DNA from: JAAYYM01 sp035271065
GTDB taxonomy: Bacteria; Bacillota; Clostridia; Lachnospirales; Lachnospiraceae
Reading direction: 5' to 3'
NCBI GenBank assembly: GCA_035271065.1
Contig: DATESB010000159.1
Span: 1-8,421, forward strand
Length of the DNA stretch: 8,421 bases
A program made the position numbers and the translations under genes. Below, piece by piece: positions 1 to 5,160 of the stretch. Position 1 is the first letter of the stretch, and each line of letters begins with the position of its first letter. The notes under the pieces are model-generated. The model was given only the letters and a program-made list of their open reading frames with translations. It was not told the origin of the DNA and searched no databases.

Positions 1-2
1 GC

Positions 3-359
3 CTTGGAATCCGTATCATCGGCGATGTTACGCCTGAAAAAGTCAGTATCGTTCAGGAGGCAGACTACATCTACCGCGAAGAAATCGTCAAAGCCGGCTA
101 CGACAAAAACATCAACCAATACTTCGCAGCACTCACCAACATGCGCTCTGTTGGAGTCATGGGCGATGAACGTACCTACGACTACGCCATAGCACTTCGT
201 GCAGTCACCACAAGCGACTTCATGACCGCCGAATCCGCCGACATGCCATGGGAAATCCTCGGCACCGTAACAACCAGAATCGTAAACGAAGTTAAGGGAG
301 TTAACAGAGTACTTTATGATTGTACCGGCAAACCACCGGCTACGATTGAGTTTGAGTGA
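3..359 (+). CDS. guaA: GMP synthase (glutamine-hydrolysing), C-terminal part, 5' end outside window
   Basis: This is the last 118 codons of GMP synthase, the cytosolic enzyme that aminates XMP to GMP in purine synthesis. The reading frame is open from position 3 and ends with TGA at 357-359. The visible segment is the GMP synthase dimerisation domain: it reads LGIRIIGDVTPEKVSIVQEAD, then YFAALTNMRSVGVMGDERTYDY, DFMTAESADMPWE, and closes with the hallmark KPPATIEFE (PPATIEWE in many bacteria). The C-terminus is complete, so the neighbouring element has not broken the gene. The 3' end of guaA is a well-known target for integrative elements, and an integrase gene lies 1.1 kb downstream, which fits insertion here. 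Its codons are visibly richer in G and C than those of the hydrolase gene at the far end of the window. Confidence 0.97.
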   Translation, partial: LGIRIIGDVTPEKVSIVQEADYIYREEIVKAGYDKNINQYFAALTNMRSVGVMGDERTYDYAIALRAVTTSDFMTAESADMPWEILGTVTTRIVNEVKGVNRVLYDCTGKPPATIEFE

Positions 360-396
360 TTTAGACACTTCGAAGAACCTAGTGTTTATGCGGCTT

Positions 397-415
397 CCAA
401 ACAAATTTGTTTAAG
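397..415. repeat. 19-bp dyad motif near the left end, copy 1
   Basis: The core AAACAAATTTGTTT at 399-412 is a perfect 14-bp palindrome. Read with its flanks it matches the reverse complement of 1252-1270, just upstream of the excisionase-like gene, at 17 of 19 positions. A paired motif next to the insertion boundary and next to the xis-int promoter could be an integrase or excisionase arm-type site or a repressor operator. The match is direct observation; the function is inference. Confidence 0.55.
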
Positions 416-418
416 CTA

Positions 419-443
419 TGGCAACAATTTGGCAACATTTGGC
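419..443 (+). repeat. GGCAACA direct repeats in the left arm
   Basis: The sequence reads TGGCAACAATT, TGGCAACATT, TGGC: two copies of TGGCAACA 11 bp apart, followed by a partial third copy after 10 bp. Helically phased short direct repeats between a target gene and an integrase module are typical of integrase arm-type sites, but this role is inferred. Confidence 0.45.
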
Positions 444-484
444 TCTCATTCAAAGAATAATTTTATCTTAAATAGACATAAGAA

Positions 485-533
485 AACCTTACTGATTTTC
501 AACAACAATGAAAATCGGTAAGGTTATTTTTAT
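485..533. terminator. Likely bidirectional terminator between guaA and the repressor gene
   Basis: A 16-bp stem pairs 485-500 (AACCTTACTGATTTTC) with 510-525 (GAAAATCGGTAAGGTT), with a single G-T wobble and a 9-nt loop. ATTTTTAT follows on the plus strand, and TTTTCTTAT follows on the minus strand. It lies 10 bp beyond the stop of the minus-strand repressor gene, so it should end that transcript and may also stop transcripts entering from guaA. Confidence 0.8.
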
Positions 534-535
534 GC

Positions 536-1096
536 TCATTTCTTCTTTCTTTTATTTGTTTCTTTTTTCTCTTTTGCTTCTTCTTTCTTCAATGCATCCA
601 TGAGCATATCACTCAGCCCTTGCGGAATAACCTTTGCAAAATGATGGGAAGTTTCAAACTCTGGGTACTTGTACCGCCATTCGTCATATTCTTCCTTTGT
701 GATTTCTCCTGCTTCCAGTTTAGCAGACTGCTTCTGCCATGATTCAAGCATATCGTAAAGCGTAGAACCAGAGGAAACAACGGATTTATCAAGATGCAGA
801 CAGAGTTCTCCATCAATCTTATCAATTTTCATACCGTACATATCTTCTAAGGCAAAAAGGGTGTGTATCAGACCAAAGTAGGTATCAATATCTGGTACGT
901 TGAGTGCATAAGGACTGACACCAAGAATACCAGCCATTTCCTTTAAAAGGTCTTGTTTCGGTGTTCGGGCTTCTGATTCATACTGTGCCATGCGGACGTC
1001 AGAAGTCTTTCCAAGAAAACCGAGTATTTCGCCTAACTGTTTTTGTGTCATTCCTTTTCTGTTACGAAAAAAGCGAATGCGTTGACCGATTGCCAT
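536..1096 (-). CDS. XRE-family helix-turn-helix regulator, putative element repressor
   Basis: This 186-residue cytosolic DNA-binding protein has an N-terminal Cro/CI-type helix-turn-helix: IGQRIRFFRNRKGMTQKQLGEIL, then VRMAQYESEARTPKQDLLKEMAGILGVSPYAL (about residues 1-66). The rest has no recognisable peptidase or sensor motif and ends in a Lys/Glu-rich tail (KKEEAKEKKETNKRKKK). I chose ATG 1096 because AGGAG lies 7 nt upstream; the in-frame ATG at 1102 is almost fused to that ribosome site. The gene is divergent from the excisionase-integrase operon, the classic position of a lysogeny-type repressor in integrative elements. It has its own promoter (1137-1165) and a terminator after it. Role as repressor of the int operon is inferred from position; the XRE fold is clear. 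The absence of an S24 or ImmA-cleavable domain leaves the way repression is lifted unknown. Confidence 0.85.
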   Translation of the reverse strand: MAIGQRIRFFRNRKGMTQKQLGEILGFLGKTSDVRMAQYESEARTPKQDLLKEMAGILGVSPYALNVPDIDTYFGLIHTLFALEDMYGMKIDKIDGELCLHLDKSVVSSGSTLYDMLESWQKQSAKLEAGEITKEEYDEWRYKYPEFETSHHFAKVIPQGLSDMLMDALKKEEAKEKKETNKRKKK

Positions 1097-1136
1097 AATC
1101 ATTCTCCTTTACATACTAAACTTATTTGCTATAGCT

Positions 1137-1165
1137 AGTATAACACAGGAGAATATAGATAGCAA
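1137..1165 (-). promoter_or_regulatory. Promoter of the repressor gene
   Basis: On the minus strand, -35 TTGCTA (1160-1165) and -10 TATACT (1137-1142) are separated by exactly 17 bp. The predicted start of transcription is near 1130, giving a leader of roughly 35 nt before the ATG at 1096. Confidence 0.75.
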
Positions 1166-1170
1166 CGAGA

Positions 1171-1181
1171 ACTTAAACAAA
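1171..1181 (+). repeat. ACTTAAACAAA direct repeat, copy 1
   Basis: ACTTAAACAAA at 1171-1181 recurs exactly at 1251-1261, 80 bp away. It lies just upstream of the repressor promoter's -35 box. It is a half-copy of the 19-bp dyad motif found at 397-415 and 1252-1270. Confidence 0.5.
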
Positions 1182-1209
1182 AAAAGTTAATTATTTTCTT
1201 GCAAGCCTA

Positions 1210-1238
1210 TTGACTTAACTTAAAATGTTTAGTATGAT
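1210..1238 (+). promoter_or_regulatory. Promoter of the excisionase-integrase operon
   Basis: The -35 TTGACT (1210-1215) and -10 TATGAT (1233-1238) are separated by 17 bp, close to the sigma-A consensus. Transcription would start near 1245 and read xis, int, mobC-like and repA-like genes. The -10 box is overlapped by GTTTAGTATG (1227-1236), a repeated motif that could let a repressor block it. Confidence 0.8.
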
Positions 1239-1251
1239 ACCAACACAAGGA

Positions 1252-1270
1252 CTTAAACAAATTAGTTTAG
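1252..1270. repeat. 19-bp dyad motif near xis, copy 2
   Basis: CTTAAACAAATTAGTTTAG is an imperfect dyad in the xis leader. Its reverse complement matches 397-415, beside the left insertion boundary, at 17 of 19 positions. It contains part of both the ACTTAAACAAA repeat and the GTTTAGTA candidate operator, so the same site may serve recombination and regulation. Confidence 0.55.
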
Positions 1271-1294
1271 TAACAGTGAGAAAGGAGGATACAC

Positions 1295-1474
1295 ATGGAG
1301 AACAAAACATTTATGACGGTTCAGGAAGTAGCTGACGAATTGGGCGTTTCAAAGTCCTATGCCTACAAGGTTGTGAAGCAGCTCAATGAGGAAATGCGAC
1401 AGTTAGGGTATCTCACCGTAAATGGCAGAGTAAACACCAAGTATTTTCAAAAGAAACTATGTTACAGCGAGTAA
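1295..1474 (+). CDS. Small winged-helix DNA-binding protein, putative excisionase
   Basis: This 59-residue protein starts at ATG 1295 behind a strong AAAGGAGG site and stops 19 bp before the integrase start. Its core, MTVQEVADELGVSKSYAYKVVKQLNEEM (residues 7-34), is a MerR/excisionase-like helix-turn-helix, followed by a short LGYLTVNGRVNTKYF wing. Small proteins of this type encoded directly upstream of tyrosine integrases usually act as recombination directionality factors: they bend the attachment-site arms and bias the integrase towards excision. It could alternatively be a transcription factor for the operon. It is the first gene of the rightward operon, driven by the 1210-1238 promoter, so excision and integrase would be induced together. 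DNA binding is confident; the excisionase role is inferred from size, fold and position. Confidence 0.82.
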   Translation: MENKTFMTVQEVADELGVSKSYAYKVVKQLNEEMRQLGYLTVNGRVNTKYFQKKLCYSE

Positions 1475-1493
1475 ACAGAGAGGAAGTGATTAG

Positions 1494-2597
1494 ATGGCTG
1501 TATATAAAGATGGAGACAAATGGCGTGTCGTATTCCGCTACACTGACTGGCAGGGCGAACGCAAACAGACACAGAAGCGTGGTTTTACCACCAAAAGGGA
1601 AGCCCAGATGTGGGAACGAGAGGAATTGCTAAAGAAAGGTTCTAAACTGGATATGACTTTTGAGAGCTTTTTTGAAATCTATGAGACAGATAAGAAGAAA
1701 CGTGTAAAGGAAAATACATGGGAATCCAAAGGTCATGTGATACGAACCAAGATAGTTCCCTACTTTGGAAAACGCAAGATGGAAGAAATCGAGCCAAAGG
1801 ACATTATCGCATGGCAGAATGAACTTCTTGCATATCGGGACGCATCGGGCAATCCATACGCTCCCACCTATCTGAAAACCATTCATGCACAGCTTAGTGC
1901 CATATTTAACCATGCGGTAAGGTTCTATCACCTTACAGGCAATCCAGCACAGAAAGCAGGCACAATGGGTTCAGAGGAACATAAGGAAATGCTGTTCTGG
2001 ACAAAGGAAGAATATCTGAAATTTGCAGATGCCATGATGGATAAACCACAATCCTATTACGCATTTGAAATACTTTACTGGTGCGGTATCCGAATGGGGG
2101 AACTGCTGGCACTTACCGCAGAAGACTTTGATTTTGACAAATGCACATTGACGATTAACAAGTCATACCAGCGGTTAAAGGGAAAGGACGTGATTACCTC
2201 TCCAAAGACACCAAAGAGCAATCGAACCATCAAGATGCCAAAGTTCCTGTGTGATGAAATGAAGGAGTTCATCGGAATGCTTTACGGAGTCAATCCGAAG
2301 GACAGGCTGTTCCAGATAACGAAGTCTTATCTGCATCATGAAATGGATCGTGGAGCTAAGGAAAGCGGTGTGAAAAGAATTCGAGTTCACGACCTGCGCC
2401 ATTCGCATATTTCGTTATTAATTGAGATGGGATTTTCTGCTTTGGCAATCGCAGAGCGTGTGGGACATGAAAGTATTGATATCACATACCGCTATGCACA
2501 CTTATTCCCAACAAAGCAGACGGAGATGGCTGACAAGTTGGAGATTGAACGAATGGGAAAGGAAGAAGAAAACAATGGACAAGAACTTAGACAATAA
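1494..2597 (+). CDS. int: Tyrosine recombinase / integrase (Tn916-type)
   Basis: This 367-residue site-specific recombinase should integrate and excise the element at guaA. Residues 1-50 (GDKWRVVFRYTDWQGERKQ, then GFTTKREAQMWERE) form the AP2-like arm-binding domain; about 52-150 is the SAM-like core-binding domain; about 165-345 is the catalytic domain. The catalytic set is complete: Arg200 in YWCGIRMGELLAL, Lys238 in SPKTPKSNRTI, His299 and Arg302 in HDLRHSH, His325 in ERVGHESI, and nucleophile Tyr334 in TYRYAHLFP. Length is normal for the family, so the gene looks functional. The ATG at 1494 follows GAGGAAG. Its last 23 bp overlap the next gene, suggesting coupled translation. The three-domain design predicts both core sites at the guaA junction and arm sites nearby; the 19-bp motifs and GGCAACA repeats are candidates for the latter. 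Confidence 0.96.
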   Translation: MAVYKDGDKWRVVFRYTDWQGERKQTQKRGFTTKREAQMWEREELLKKGSKLDMTFESFFEIYETDKKKRVKENTWESKGHVIRTKIVPYFGKRKMEEIEPKDIIAWQNELLAYRDASGNPYAPTYLKTIHAQLSAIFNHAVRFYHLTGNPAQKAGTMGSEEHKEMLFWTKEEYLKFADAMMDKPQSYYAFEILYWCGIRMGELLALTAEDFDFDKCTLTINKSYQRLKGKDVITSPKTPKSNRTIKMPKFLCDEMKEFIGMLYGVNPKDRLFQITKSYLHHEMDRGAKESGVKRIRVHDLRHSHISLLIEMGFSALAIAERVGHESIDITYRYAHLFPTKQTEMADKLEIERMGKEEENNGQELRQ

Positions 2598-2904
2598 AGG
2601 ACGTTGGAGAAACAGAACCGTAGCCTTTCGGGTATCAGAGGAAGAAGCAAAGCTCTTAGATGATTGTGTCAGCTTATCGGGGCTTACCAAGCAGGATTAT
2701 ATCATCCGCAGACTGCTTCACAGAGAAGTGGTGGTGCAGGGCAATCCGAGGGTTTATAAGGCACTTAGAAATCAGATGGCTGGTATTTATGCAGAACTAC
2801 AGAGAATTGGACAGGAAAGCGAAATGAGCGATGAGTTTCAATATACTCTCCAGCTTGTAGTGGAAACACTGAACGGACTAAAGGAGGAAAGCGAATGGGA
2901 GTAA
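2575..2904 (+). CDS. MobC-like plasmid mobilization (relaxosome accessory) protein
   Basis: This 109-residue protein has an N-terminal ribbon-helix-helix-like stretch: RNRTVAFRVSEEEAKLLDDC followed by SGLTKQDYIIRRLL (residues 12-48). It continues into helical sequence with NPRVYKALRNQMAGIYAELQRI, typical of MobC-like accessory proteins that bind oriT and help the relaxase open the strands. I chose ATG 2575, preceded by AAGGAAGAAG, because the domain begins right after it; the longer frame upstream merely runs through the integrase gene in another phase. The start lies within the last 23 bp of int, and the end overlaps the repA-like start by 10 bp, so all three are probably translated in a coupled way. 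The relaxase itself is encoded 2.3 kb downstream. Family assignment is by motif; the partner relationship is inferred. Confidence 0.8.
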   Translation: MDKNLDNKGRWRNRTVAFRVSEEEAKLLDDCVSLSGLTKQDYIIRRLLHREVVVQGNPRVYKALRNQMAGIYAELQRIGQESEMSDEFQYTLQLVVETLNGLKEESEWE

Positions 2905-4031
2905 CTAAAAAAGCGACTGCTCCAGAACCATCTATTGGCGTAGATGTGGAACAGCCACTTATCAAAAAAGACAATCAAATTATAACAAATTTCACTACAC
3001 AAAACAATCTGCAAGCCACAAAAAGCCCAGATAATTCTGGGCAGAGTGGTCTGGAAACTATCTCAATGGAGGAACTGTATGATGCAGTTTATCCACCCAA
3101 GATACCGATTGTAGATGGATTGATATATAACGGAACGTATCTCTTTGTAGGAGCACCCAAAGTAGGCAAATCGTTCTTCATGGCACAGTTAGGCTATCAC
3201 GTCAGCAAAGGGCTTCCATTGTGGAATTTCCCAGTGCAGAAAGGCACAGTTTTGTATCTGGCGTTGGAAGATGATTATGCAAGGCTTCAAAAGCGTTTAT
3301 CAAGAATGTTCGGCATGGACAGCACAGATAATTTCTACTTTGCTACCAAGTCCAAGAACTTAAATGAGGGATTGGAAGAAGAACTGAACCAGTTCGTCAG
3401 AGAGCATAAAGACGCAAGGCTTATCATCATAGACACCTTGCAAAAGGTCAGAGAAATTGGTGGAGATAAGTTCAGCTATGCCAACGATTATGACATTGTA
3501 ACCAAGCTGAAAAAGTTCAGTGACGAGCATGGTATCTGTCTGCTGGTAGTGCATCACACAAGGAAGATGGAATCCTCTGACAGCTTCGATATGATTTCGG
3601 GGACAAATGGTCTGCTGGGGGCTTCGGACGGAGCGTTCATCATGCAGAAAGAAAAGCGAACCGAGAACAAGGCTATTCTGGAAGTTGCAGGACGTGACCA
3701 GCAAGACCAGAGACTGGAACTGAACTTCAATCGGGAGTTATGTGTATGGGAACTTATCAAGGCAGAAACAGAATTGTGGAAAGAGCCAGCAGATCCTATG
3801 CTGGACTCCATAGCCAAAGTAGTTACAGAGGAACAGCCACAATGGAAAGGCACAGCATCGGAGTTACTGCTCCTGCTACCAGAACTTGATATTGCACCCA
3901 ATATTCTGACCAGAAAATTGAATATCAGCGTGGAAAATCTACTTCTGGAATATGGTATCCGCTATGAAAGTTCCAGAGGGCATGATGGCAGAATGATAAC
4001 GCTGACTTTGCAACAAAAGTCAGAGGAATAG
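2895..4031 (+). CDS. RepA-like AAA/RecA-type ATPase, putative replicative helicase
   Basis: This 378-residue protein carries a RecA/DnaB-type ATPase core: Walker A GAPKVGKS (86-93), catalytic-glutamate strand LALEDD (122-127), Walker B RLIIID (175-180), and a sensor-like VVHHTRK (218-224) followed by SGTNGLLGASDGAF. This order matches RSF1010 RepA-type hexameric helicases and related proteins of mobilizable elements. Residues 1-60 are low-complexity and probably flexible; 280-378 looks like a small helical C-terminal domain. The ATG at 2895 lies 7 nt after GGAGG and overlaps the mobC-like gene by 10 bp. If it is a helicase it would open an origin on the excised circle and let the element replicate, raising copy number before transfer. 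No separate primase or initiator gene is evident in the window. The ATPase fold is confident, the replication role less so. Confidence 0.87.
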   Translation: MGVTKKATAPEPSIGVDVEQPLIKKDNQIITNFTTQNNLQATKSPDNSGQSGLETISMEELYDAVYPPKIPIVDGLIYNGTYLFVGAPKVGKSFFMAQLGYHVSKGLPLWNFPVQKGTVLYLALEDDYARLQKRLSRMFGMDSTDNFYFATKSKNLNEGLEEELNQFVREHKDARLIIIDTLQKVREIGGDKFSYANDYDIVTKLKKFSDEHGICLLVVHHTRKMESSDSFDMISGTNGLLGASDGAFIMQKEKRTENKAILEVAGRDQQDQRLELNFNRELCVWELIKAETELWKEPADPMLDSIAKVVTEEQPQWKGTASELLLLLPELDIAPNILTRKLNISVENLLLEYGIRYESSRGHDGRMITLTLQQKSEE

Positions 4032-4040
4032 GAGCAGATT

Positions 4041-4214
4041 ATGACAAAACAGGAAGTGTGTACAAAGGTATTTAAGGCATTATTAGATGAAGAACTGCTA
4101 AACGAAGCTGACGCATACGACATCACAAATTTACAGATAGATGTGGAATGTGTTATCAGCAGAGTTTTGGAAGATTATACACTGGTCTATACGACAGGAA
4201 TAATCAACGAATAA
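4041..4214 (+). CDS. Small acidic protein of unknown function
   Basis: This 57-residue protein starts at ATG 4041, 9 bp after the repA-like stop, behind GGAG at about 8 nt spacing, and ends with TAA at 4212-4214. It reads as two amphipathic helices: TKQEVCTKVFKALLDEELLNEA and DITNLQIDVECVISRVLEDYT. There is no signal peptide, membrane segment or cofactor motif. Its tight spacing and good ribosome site argue that it is a real gene in the repA operon. I do not recognise the family. It is followed by the 77-bp inverted repeat. Confidence 0.65.
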   Translation: MTKQEVCTKVFKALLDEELLNEADAYDITNLQIDVECVISRVLEDYTLVYTTGIINE

Positions 4215-4243
4215 CCAAGAAGCGAAGCACAAAAACAATAAGT

Positions 4244-4320
4244 GCGTGACGATTGGTGACGGTTGTGACGGTATTTTCTATATAGGGAAATAACCGTCGC
4301 AATCGACGCAACCGTCACGC
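4244..4320. repeat. 77-bp near-continuous inverted repeat built from GTGACGGTTG units
   Basis: The left arm (4244-4273) contains tandem 10-bp units GTGACGATTG and GTGACGGTTG followed by TGACGGT. The right arm (4291-4320) carries the same units inverted, including the exact inverse CAACCGTCAC at 4309-4318. The centre (4272-4292) also pairs, as TATTT with AAATA around CTATATAG. Several differences between the arms are G-U wobbles, which favours an RNA hairpin, but the repeated units would equally suit iterons for RepA-driven replication. No T-run follows, so it is not a standard terminator. It sits between two small genes, 24 bp before the next start. Confidence 0.8.
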
Positions 4321-4343
4321 AGATACACAGAAAGGGATTGAAA

Positions 4344-4577
4344 ATGAAGCAGATACAGATACCAGAGGAACTATTTATTGCACTGATGAAATACCATTTC
4401 CTTGATATACAGGAAGTTGAACCAGAGATAAAAAAAGGATTAGAGGATAAGATGGATTCGATTTCCATGAGACAGCTCTACTCAAAATATAAGACCACAC
4501 CAACCGAGGAAGAAAAGCAGAAAGCAAGACAGGAATATCTTGATAGACGAGGAGTGCCAGAAAGCTTTCAGTGGTAA
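4344..4577 (+). CDS. Small conserved element protein of unknown function
   Basis: This 77-residue charged protein starts at ATG 4344, with AAAGGG 7 nt upstream; an in-frame TTG at 4338 lies too close to the ribosome site. It begins KQIQIPEELFIALMKYHFLDI, continues with EVEPEIKKGLEDKMDSISMRQLYSKYKT and ends TEEEKQKARQEYLDRRGVPESFQW. No membrane segment or catalytic motif is seen; it looks all-helical. I recall similar short proteins in Firmicutes mobile elements being labelled complexin-2 in databases, which is almost certainly a misnomer carried over from a eukaryotic synaptic protein, not a function. It lies just after the 77-bp inverted repeat, so its expression may depend on that structure. 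Function unknown. Confidence 0.75.
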   Translation: MKQIQIPEELFIALMKYHFLDIQEVEPEIKKGLEDKMDSISMRQLYSKYKTTPTEEEKQKARQEYLDRRGVPESFQW

Positions 4578-4595
4578 TTTTCCTTCGTGATATTA

Positions 4596-4618
4596 ACAGG
4601 AGCGTGGCACGCCCCTGT
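4596..4618. repeat. Hairpin ACAGGAGCG/CGCCCCTGT
   Basis: A 9-bp stem with one A-C mismatch and loop TGGCA spans 4596-4618, in the gap between two small genes. No T-run follows, so it is not a clear terminator. It could be a leader structure or processing site for the downstream transcript. Confidence 0.5.
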
Positions 4619-4650
4619 CTATGCAGCCAAGGAGAAATGTTGATTGCGAA

Positions 4651-4667
4651 GCCGATAGTGTGTCGGC
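4651..4667 (+). repeat. Hairpin GCCGA/TCGGC upstream of 4682 gene
   Basis: A perfect 5-bp stem (4651-4655 with 4663-4667) with a 7-nt loop ends 2 nt before the AGAAGGGA ribosome site used by the next gene. A second possible site, AAGGAG at 4629-4634, lies on its 5' side. The structure could modulate initiation; this is inference. Confidence 0.4.
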
Positions 4668-4681
4668 AGAAGGGAACTCTT

Positions 4682-4906
4682 ATGATTAAACAGCCAGCAT
4701 ATGGAAGTCGGAATGTGAACGATTCGTATTACAAATTTGAAGCAAGAATGATAGAAAAAATGAATGCCGTCATGGGAGATGTTGAACTGACCAAAGCAGA
4801 AGAAAAAACATTGATATGGTTAGCTGGATGGGAAGAAAGCACCGTAGATCATCTGGTGTCAGTGATTGAAAAGGTGGCTCGGAAACGAGCCGAAGATTTG
4901 GTATGA
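4682..4906 (+). CDS. Small helical protein of unknown function
   Basis: This 74-residue protein starts at ATG 4682, behind AAGGGA at about 7 nt spacing, and stops at TGA 4904-4906. It starts MIKQPAYGSRNVNDSYYKFEARMIEKMN and continues with ELTKAEEKTLIWLAGWEESTVDHL and a basic tail SVIEKVARKRAEDLV. It appears all-helical and soluble. The frame is open upstream, and ATG 4637 or TTG 4640 behind AAGGAG would add 14-15 residues, but ATG 4637 is only 2 nt from that site. I do not recognise the family. The stop codon lies inside the first of the three 31-bp-spaced repeats, so this gene directly borders the presumed oriT block and may belong to mobilization control. Confidence 0.65.
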   Translation: MIKQPAYGSRNVNDSYYKFEARMIEKMNAVMGDVELTKAEEKTLIWLAGWEESTVDHLVSVIEKVARKRAEDLV

Positions 4907-4991
4907 AAAATGTGATACAAATTGAAGATTGGTATGAAAGATGTAAGACATTCTTCAAAATGGTATGAAAAAACGGTAGCAATCAGAGCTT
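4899..4991 (+). repeat. Three imperfect direct repeats at exact 31-bp spacing (iteron-like)
   Basis: GGTATGAAA occurs at 4900-4908, 4931-4939 and 4962-4970, exactly 31 bp apart. Copies 1 and 2 match further as TTGGTATGAAA(A/G)ATGT, while copy 3 diverges after GGTATGAAA. A 31-bp step is about three helical turns, placing all copies on one face of the DNA, as expected for a protein-binding array. Likely ligands are the MobC-like protein (oriT) or an initiator (oriV). Confidence 0.7.
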
Positions 4992-4999
4992 TGTCAGTT

Positions 5000-5160
5000 C
5001 CTGCAGGGGAAGCACTCTATAAGCCCTCGGCGTATGAGAGCGAAATACACCCATCGCACAAACTGTGTTTGTACTCAGGGTATTTCGCCCTGCTGGGAGC
5101 TGACAGCCCGACAACGGGCATGAGTTTGTAAACGGATACCCTATGGTATCCACTCACAAA
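5000..5160 (+). other. Candidate oriT region with nested hairpins
   Basis: The block upstream of the relaxase gene contains GCGAAATAC (5040-5048) inverted at 5080-5088, with a perfect ACAAAC-TGT-GTTTGT hairpin (5058-5072) nested inside. It is followed by GCCCG-ACAA-CGGGC (5106-5119) and GGATACC-CTAT-GGTATCC (5134-5151). Clustered inverted repeats directly 5' of a relaxase gene, next to an iteron-like array, are the usual form of a transfer origin. I cannot assign a nic site from sequence alone. The open frame across 4922-5131 is not convincing as a gene. Confidence 0.6.

Larger units (their letters stand above)
1112..1272. promoter_or_regulatory. Candidate operator set GTTTAGTA in the divergent control region
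   Basis: The 10-mer CATACTAAAC at 1112-1121 is the exact inverse of GTTTAGTATG at 1227-1236, and the 8-mer GTTTAGTA recurs at 1265-1272. One copy lies in the repressor leader just before its ribosome site, one overlaps the -10 of the rightward promoter and one lies in the xis leader. This arrangement is what a repressor controlling both its own synthesis and the int operon would need. Binding by the 536-1096 product is inferred. Confidence 0.55.

Noticed and set aside
1097..1102. ATG at 1102 as start of the XRE regulator
   Set aside because: It almost touches the AGGAG site, whereas ATG 1096 has the normal 7-nt spacing.
1629..1931. Antisense open frames over int, repA-like, mobA and hydrolase genes
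   Set aside because: They lie wholly opposite well-supported genes, lack ribosome sites and show no recognisable domains.
2422..2574. Upstream extension of the mobC-like gene through the integrase sequence
   Set aside because: This part is the out-of-frame shadow of the catalytic end of int; the RHH domain and a ribosome site begin at 2575.
4899..4991. Possible CRISPR-like array
   Set aside because: Only three imperfect units with a conserved core of about 9-16 bp, no separate spacers, and no cas genes; it fits an iteron-type array.
4922..5131. Open frame of 69 codons between the 4682 gene and the relaxase
   Set aside because: Its start is a TTG without a ribosome site, its sequence crosses the 31-bp repeats and all nested hairpins, and its product is not protein-like. 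It is better read as the oriT block.
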